Origin: Buttiauxella brennerae ATCC 51605
GTDB taxonomy: Bacteria; Pseudomonadota; Gammaproteobacteria; Enterobacterales; Enterobacteriaceae
Assembly: GCF_001654925.1 (NCBI RefSeq)
Contig: NZ_LXER01000029.1
Coordinates: 1 to 64,000, forward strand
Length of the DNA: 64,000 nucleotides
Reading direction: 5' to 3'
Below the pieces are notes generated by a model. It was given only the letters and a program-made list of their open reading frames with translations. It did not search any database and was not told the DNA's origin. Each line of letters opens with the position of its first letter. Positions within the stretch are counted from its first letter, which is position 1. Of the stretch, positions 59,375 to 64,000 are shown in pieces. The position numbers and the translations under genes were made by a program.

Positions 59375-59383
59375 GTGCCGCAA

Positions 59384-60811
59384 TTATTTACCCGCTAACG
59401 CCAGCCGTGCCTGCGTGCCGCCTTCCGGGCGGTTTTCAAGAGTGATGCTGCCGCGATGGAGGCGTGCCACTTCCTGAACAAACGCCAGGCCTAAGCCACT
59501 GCTTTTCTGGCCATTACTGCGCGGCAAAGAGTAAAAACGCTCGAACACACGGTCTTGCGCGTAATCCGGGATGCCACTTCCGGTATCCGAAACAGTGATA
59601 ACACTCTGCCCGCCGTAGTGCTCAACGCCCAACACAATCTCACCACCCGGCGGGGTAAAGTCGAGTGCGTTATCCAGCAAGTTCCCAACCGCTTGTTCCA
59701 GTAAGGCGGCATCACCTTCAACCACGGTGTCTACATCTAAACGTTCATCGACTCTTAAGGTTATTTGTTTGCCAGCGGCGACAACTTCGCGGCTATCGTA
59801 GAGCGCCGAAAATAGCGCCGGCAAACTGACTGCCTTGGGCGTAATTTCAGCACGGCTTTCTAATTTAGCCTGGCGTAATAAATTGTCGACGAGCTGTTGC
59901 ATGCGCAGGTTTTGCTGAAGAATATTGGCTGAGAATTTCTCGACAACTTCCGGCGGAGGCCCTTCGCGCAGAATTTCTGCCGCACCACGCACTGCCGCCA
60001 TCGGGCTTTTCAACTCATGGGTCAAAGCGTGAACGTACTGTTCAATATATGCCTTGCCTTCGAGTTTCAGGCGCATACTTTCAAGTGCTGAAGCCAGCTT
60101 ACGCAATTCACTGCTGCCAGGTTCAGGCAGTGGTAATGGGTGCTGCGTCGTGACTGAATCTGCGTAACGCACCAGCTTCCCGATAGCCCGGTTAATCCAT
60201 AGCACAAATCCCAAACCAATCAACAATGCGATGCCAAGTAATGCCACCCCAGCCCACAGAATGCGTCGCTCACTGCGGCGTATCACCGGGTCCATTGCAC
60301 TGTTTGGCTTGCCAACACTCAACACACCAATGATATTTTGCCCATCACGCACGGGTGCAGCGACATACATCACGGTGCTTTCAGGGTTGTTGGCGTTTAT
60401 CGGCGTGCTGCGAGCACCATACTTCCCCTGCAACGTCAGCCAGACATCGTTCCAGCGCGAGTAATCCTCACCAGTCGCATTTCCACTGGAATCAAACAAA
60501 ACGATGCCTTTTACATCTGTCAGATAGACGCGGTATTCATTTTTGGATTTGGTAATGCCGCTGATATTGGCCTTGAAGGTGTGCTGACTAAGACGGGAAA
60601 AGGCTTGCGCGAGCTGGCCATGCTGCGTATTTCCCGCCAGCATGTCGGCTCGGGCAAATTCGGCAAGCAGTGTGGCGGTATCAATTAGCGTGCCCTCCGT
60701 TGCGCGTCGAACGCCAGGTTTCACTTCCTGTAAAAAAATCGACAGCACAAACCAGGCCGCAATTGCCACAATCAAAAAATAGCCCAGCAGCAGGCGCATC
60801 CCGATGCGCAT
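59384..60811 (-). CDS. creC: Sensor histidine kinase CreC
   Basis: A 475-residue membrane histidine kinase. It has an N-terminal span, a periplasmic sensor region of about 150 residues, a second span (ILWAGVALLGIALLIGLGFVLWI) and a HAMP-like linker. H265 lies in LTHELKSPMAAVRG (H box), with NLLDNALDFTPPGG (N box), SDTGSGIPD (G1) and GLGLAFVQEV (G2) following. The start codon overlaps the creB stop (TAATG). Its cue is a metabolic signal not readable here. Confidence 0.96.
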   Translation of the reverse strand: MRIGMRLLLGYFLIVAIAAWFVLSIFLQEVKPGVRRATEGTLIDTATLLAEFARADMLAGNTQHGQLAQAFSRLSQHTFKANISGITKSKNEYRVYLTDVKGIVLFDSSGNATGEDYSRWNDVWLTLQGKYGARSTPINANNPESTVMYVAAPVRDGQNIIGVLSVGKPNSAMDPVIRRSERRILWAGVALLGIALLIGLGFVLWINRAIGKLVRYADSVTTQHPLPLPEPGSSELRKLASALESMRLKLEGKAYIEQYVHALTHELKSPMAAVRGAAEILREGPPPEVVEKFSANILQQNLRMQQLVDNLLRQAKLESRAEITPKAVSLPALFSALYDSREVVAAGKQITLRVDERLDVDTVVEGDAALLEQAVGNLLDNALDFTPPGGEIVLGVEHYGGQSVITVSDTGSGIPDYAQDRVFERFYSLPRSNGQKSSGLGLAFVQEVARLHRGSITLENRPEGGTQARLALAGK

Positions 60812-61506
60812 TAATTCACTCCAAGGCTATAACCTAAGCCACGGTGCGTATTGATCGGTGAAAGATCGGGGTTGATCGCTCGCAGTTTGGCACGCAGCGT
60901 TTTAATGTGTGTATCGACCGTGCGATCAAAACTCTCTTCGGCGGTACTCCACACCAGATCCATCAACTGTTGACGGGAGAACACCCGGCCAGGCCATTGT
61001 AAAAAAGTCTTCAGTAACAGGTACTCGTAACGCGTAAGCAGCAAGGGTTGCTGGCACCAGGAGATCTGCGCGGCCATTTCATTGAACTCAAAAAGCCCAA
61101 TCCGCTGGGTGTTTGCGGCTAAACTCTGGCGTTGTTTTTGCAGGCGACGCAACACGGTGCGAACCCGCGCACACACCTCACGTGGGGAAAACGGTTTAGC
61201 GATGTAATCATCAGCACCCATTTCCAGGCCAATCAGCCTGTCGACCTCTTCGCTACGCGCCGTAAGAAATAACAACGGTAGCTCCGGGTAGTCAGACAGC
61301 AGGCGGCGGCATAACTCGAAGCCATTAATATCTGGCAGGCCAATATCCAGAATAGCCAGATCCGGACGCTCAGAACGTGCAGCCTCCAGCACGGGCAAGC
61401 CGCGTTCGAAGGCTCGCACGCTAAACCCCTCTTGCTGTAACGTATAAATCAACGTATCGGCAATGCTGGTTTCGTCTTCAACTAACCAGATAGTGGCCTG
61501 GTTCAT
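60811..61506 (-). CDS. creB: Response regulator CreB
   Basis: A 231-residue OmpR-type response regulator partnered with CreC. The receiver domain has D54 in LAILDIGLPDINGFEL and the Lys of DDYIAKPFSPRE. The winged helix with FSRQQLMDLVWSTAEESFDRTVDTHIKTLRAKL follows. The ATG at 61506 (MNQATIWLVEDE) is the family start; the frame extends 14 codons into the creA end. It overlaps creC by one base and follows creA by 13 bp, so creABC is one operon. Confidence 0.96.
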   Translation of the reverse strand: MNQATIWLVEDETSIADTLIYTLQQEGFSVRAFERGLPVLEAARSERPDLAILDIGLPDINGFELCRRLLSDYPELPLLFLTARSEEVDRLIGLEMGADDYIAKPFSPREVCARVRTVLRRLQKQRQSLAANTQRIGLFEFNEMAAQISWCQQPLLLTRYEYLLLKTFLQWPGRVFSRQQLMDLVWSTAEESFDRTVDTHIKTLRAKLRAINPDLSPINTHRGLGYSLGVN

Positions 61507-61519
61507 CGCATATTCCCTG

Positions 61520-61990
61520 TTACTTCCACGGCATAATCGGCACCGCACTCAGCGCATTTTTCGGTGAACCATCAACCACCTTGTCGGAGTATGCCAAATA
61601 CGCCAGCGTGTTGCGTTTAGCATCATAAAAACGCACCACTTGCAGCTTCTTGAAGACTAATGATGTGCGTTTCTGGAAGACAACATCCCCCTGAGTTTTG
61701 CCTGCTTTTATTTTCTCGCTTAACTCAACCGGCCCAACTTGCTGGCAAGAAATCGCGGCGTCGGAGGTATCTTCTGCCAGACCAAGCCCACCTTTAATAC
61801 CACCGGTTTTTGCACGGCTGATATAACAAGTGACGTTCTTCACGTCCGGGTCATCGAATGCTTCAACGACGATTTTATGATCAGGGCCGAACATTTTGAA
61901 AACCGTATCAACCGAGCCGATTTGCTCTGCCCGAACACCCAATGAAATCAACATCAATGAACTCAGCGCAACTAAAACTTTATATTTCAT
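61520..61990 (-). CDS. creA: Periplasmic protein CreA
   Basis: A 156-residue CreA-family protein of unknown function. It has an N-terminal signal peptide ([21 protein letters not shown], cleavage expected before EQ) and a conserved core ([40 protein letters not shown]), with two cysteines that may pair. It is the first gene of creABC and divergent from rob, with 207 bp between start codons. Confidence 0.94.
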   Translation of the reverse strand: MKYKVLVALSSLMLISLGVRAEQIGSVDTVFKMFGPDHKIVVEAFDDPDVKNVTCYISRAKTGGIKGGLGLAEDTSDAAISCQQVGPVELSEKIKAGKTQGDVVFQKRTSLVFKKLQVVRFYDAKRNTLAYLAYSDKVVDGSPKNALSAVPIMPWK

Positions 61991-62197
61991 ATTGTTACCA
62001 TTGGTTAAGATTACTTGTGGAGACTATTAACTTTTTCGCCCAAAAAGTCGTTAAATATCACGTTATTAATAAAATTGTCAGAATGAGTAACTAGTTTAGG
62101 CACAACTTGTTAAAAAAAACTCTGAATGTCAAAACAACAAAAAATGCTATCATCGCCCACATTAACGGCACTCACCGTGTCAGGATGAGGATATTAT

Positions 62198-63067
62198 ATG
62201 GATCAGGCAGGGATCATTCGCGATCTATTAACCTGGCTAGAAAGTCATTTGGATCAACCTCTGTCACTCGATAATGTGGCGGCGAAAGCAGGTTATTCCA
62301 AGTGGCATCTACAACGGATGTTTAAAGAGGTGACGGGGCATGCCATTGGCGCATACATTCGTGCACGCCGTTTATCAAAATCTGCTGTGGCACTGCGTTT
62401 AACTGCAAGGCCAATTCTTGATATTGCGCTGCAATATCGTTTTGATTCGCAACAGACATTTACCCGCGCATTCAAAAAACAGTTTGCTCAAACACCCGCA
62501 CTGTATCGCCGTTCTCCTGACTGGAGCGCATTCGGTATGCGTCCGCCGCTGCGTTTAGATGAGTTTACTCTTCCGCAGGCACAGTTTGTCACGTTGCCAG
62601 AAACTCATCTGGTGGGTGTGACACAAAGTTACAGCTGTACGCTTGAGCAAATTTCTGACTTCCGTAATGAAATGCGTATCCAGTTCTGGACGCAGTTCCT
62701 CGGGAACTCGCCTACGCTACCGCGTGTGTTGTACGGGTTACATGAGCCACGCCCAAGTATAGAGAAAGACGACGAGCAAGAAGTCTTCTATACCACGGCA
62801 CTGACGCCAGAAATGGCGAATGGATTCTTGCCGGACTCTCATCCGGTCAGGCTGGAAGGTGGTGATTACGTTCAGTTCGACTACGAAGGCCCAGGCACTG
62901 GTCTGCAGGAATTTATCCTGACCATTTACGGCACTTGCATGCCGTCGCTGAACCTGACTCGCCGCAAAGGCCAGGATATTGAACGCTTCTTCCCGCAAGA
63001 AGAAGCGCGTGTTCAGGACCGACCAATGCAGATCAGATGTGAATATCTGATTCCGGTACGTCGTTAA
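62198..63067 (+). CDS. rob: AraC/XylS-type activator Rob
   Basis: A 289-residue transcription factor that activates the mar/sox/rob regulon for antibiotic, solvent and bile tolerance. The N-terminal AraC double helix-turn-helix covers about residues 8-105 (LDNVAAKAGYSKWHLQRMFKEVTG, then ILDIALQYRFDSQQTFTRAFKKQF). The C-terminal GyrI-like effector domain (residues 120-289) ends in IRCEYLIPVRR. An AGGATGAGGA-type purine stretch precedes the ATG. Confidence 0.97.
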   Translation: MDQAGIIRDLLTWLESHLDQPLSLDNVAAKAGYSKWHLQRMFKEVTGHAIGAYIRARRLSKSAVALRLTARPILDIALQYRFDSQQTFTRAFKKQFAQTPALYRRSPDWSAFGMRPPLRLDEFTLPQAQFVTLPETHLVGVTQSYSCTLEQISDFRNEMRIQFWTQFLGNSPTLPRVLYGLHEPRPSIEKDDEQEVFYTTALTPEMANGFLPDSHPVRLEGGDYVQFDYEGPGTGLQEFILTIYGTCMPSLNLTRRKGQDIERFFPQEEARVQDRPMQIRCEYLIPVRR

Positions 63068-63071
63068 CGCT

Positions 63072-63203
63072 CTATACAATACCCTTCAGCATTCGAGTTG
63101 TAGCCAGGCGGCAAGGGAACTTATCCCCAGGAGCTTACTTGAGTAAGTGACTGGGGTAAGTGAGTGCAGCCAACACCCCTACAGCTTGAAGGATGAAGGG
63201 TAT
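63072..63203 (+). repeat. ERIC (intergenic repeat unit) element
   Basis: An imperfect palindrome of about 132 bp with the ERIC core CCCCAGGAGCTTACTTGAGT followed by AAGTGACTGGGG. TATA-like ends lie at 63072 and 63203, and the complementary flanks are ATACCCTTCA and TGAAGGGTAT-type. It fills the gap between the convergent rob and gpmB genes. ERIC elements are non-autonomous repeats of enterobacteria, often transcribed into large hairpins. The only copy seen in the window. Confidence 0.93.
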
Positions 63204-63213
63204 ACGTCGTTAA

Positions 63214-63861
63214 CTAACGCTGAAGTTCATCCAACGCAGGGGCGTCTAAATGTGAGATATCCCCTGCCGTTTCAACCACCCAGCCTGGGGCCAACCACGG
63301 GCTTTGCTGGTGATCAACACGGGAAATCGAACAGTTTCTTAAACGTAAGCGACGTTCAGCCCAGGCCGGTAATCCCAGAATCGTACTCACCAGGCAGCCT
63401 AACGCCATACCGTGGCTCACCAGCAACGGGCGACTACCCGCAGGCAAATCCAGGCAAGCATTTAAAGCCGCGTGCATCCGCTCGCTCATCTCTGACATGC
63501 TTTCGCCTTCCGGGATGCGGCCATCGGCTGTGCCGTTCACCAGTTGACGACGCCAGCCCTCTTCTTCTTCGTTTAGCGTGTCCAGATTGCGGCGCTCTAA
63601 CACCCCCATATCCAGCTCACGTAAACGCGCATCCAGCGTAATATCCACACCACATGCCTGCGCGATGATTTCGGCGGTACGACGCGTACGCCCTAAATCA
63701 CTGGCAATAACATGCGTGATGCCTAACGTTTTGACACGCTCAGCCACCTGCTCGGCCTGACGTTCTCCTTTTTCAGTCAGCGCACTGTCTGACTGGCCCT
63801 GAATGCGGCGCTGCGCATTCCACTGCGTTTCGCCGTGGCGAACAAGGTATACCTGTAACAT
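63214..63861 (-). CDS. gpmB: Histidine phosphatase family protein GpmB
   Basis: A 215-residue member of the cofactor-independent-looking phosphoglycerate-mutase/histidine phosphatase branch. The catalytic motif [13 protein letters not shown] has R8 and H9. The acidic partner lies in [11 protein letters not shown] near residue 82, and the second histidine in [10 protein letters not shown] near residue 150. Despite its name, true mutase activity is doubtful; a phosphatase role is likelier. It is divergent from yjjX and convergent with rob. Confidence 0.93.
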   Translation of the reverse strand: MLQVYLVRHGETQWNAQRRIQGQSDSALTEKGERQAEQVAERVKTLGITHVIASDLGRTRRTAEIIAQACGVDITLDARLRELDMGVLERRNLDTLNEEEEGWRRQLVNGTADGRIPEGESMSEMSERMHAALNACLDLPAGSRPLLVSHGMALGCLVSTILGLPAWAERRLRLRNCSISRVDHQQSPWLAPGWVVETAGDISHLDAPALDELQR

Positions 63862-63912
63862 GCGTTTTTTCCGTTATACTGCGGCAACAATTTCTTGAGA
63901 GTTTCACTGATT

Positions 63913-64000
63913 ATGTACCATGTCGTCTGCGCTACAACTAATCCAGCCAAAATTCAGGCAATTCACCAGGCATTCGACGATATCTATGGTGAGGGATGCT
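63913..64000 (+). CDS. yjjX: Inosine/xanthosine triphosphatase YjjX (5' part only)
   Basis: The first 29 codons ([21 protein letters not shown] and onward) match the N terminus of E. coli YjjX, a house-cleaning NTPase that removes ITP and XTP. The gene runs off the end of the window, so nothing can be said about the rest. It is divergent from gpmB, with 51 bp between start codons. Confidence 0.9.
   Translation, partial: MYHVVCATTNPAKIQAIHQAFDDIYGEGC

Overview
The window is a 64 kb piece of an Enterobacteriaceae chromosome, collinear with the E. coli/Salmonella zero-minute region but read in the opposite sense: folA, kefCF, carBA, dapB, rihC, ispH-fkpB-lspA-ileS-ribF, rpsT, nhaRA, dnaJK, satP, mog, talB, yaaJ, yaaA, thrCBA-thrL, yjtD, arcA, creDCBA, rob, gpmB, yjjX. 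The phytase at 49323-50663 agrees almost residue for residue, as far as I remember it, with the Buttiauxella phytase used as a feed enzyme (mature start NDTPASGYQ, 413 mature residues). A Buttiauxella species is therefore the best guess. An ERIC repeat at 63072-63203 also fits an enterobacterium.

Layout. 1-10 kb: folate (folA), glutathione-gated K+ efflux (kefFC), carbamoyl phosphate synthesis (carAB) with a readable control region (RutR, PurR, two promoters, ARG boxes), and dapB. 10.2-17.5 kb: an accessory operon divergent from its LacI-type regulator, with three different Gfo/Idh/MocA oxidoreductases, a GPH-type sugar symporter and a cytoplasmic GH5-like glycosidase. 17.5-18.5 kb: rihC, the backbone gene normally next to dapB. 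18.5-28.1 kb: a second accessory operon with a GntR/FadR regulator, DgoK-like kinase, DgoA-like aldolase, SMP-30 lactonase, GalP-like and ACS-type transporters, IlvD/Edd dehydratase, DapA-family aldolase and SDR dehydrogenase. This set would make a full oxidative route from a free aldose to pyruvate and a triose.

28-46.6 kb is core: terpenoid, lipoprotein, tRNA-charging and flavin genes, ribosomal protein S20, Na+/H+ antiport, the DnaK chaperone operon with its heat-shock promoter, and talB, yaaJ and yaaA. Single genes have been added between folA and kefC (a LysE-type exporter) and between satP and mog (an MHS transporter). 46.6-50.7 kb is another accessory patch: a His/Asp-rich secreted protein, a GlxA-type regulator, a second GAPDH and the phytase. 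50.8-64 kb returns to core: the attenuated thr operon, yjtD, arcA with a very long conserved leader, the cre locus with a perfect cre-tag, rob, gpmB and the start of yjjX.

The two sugar operons on either side of rihC are the most original content. No tRNA, rRNA, insertion sequence, prophage or CRISPR array was seen.
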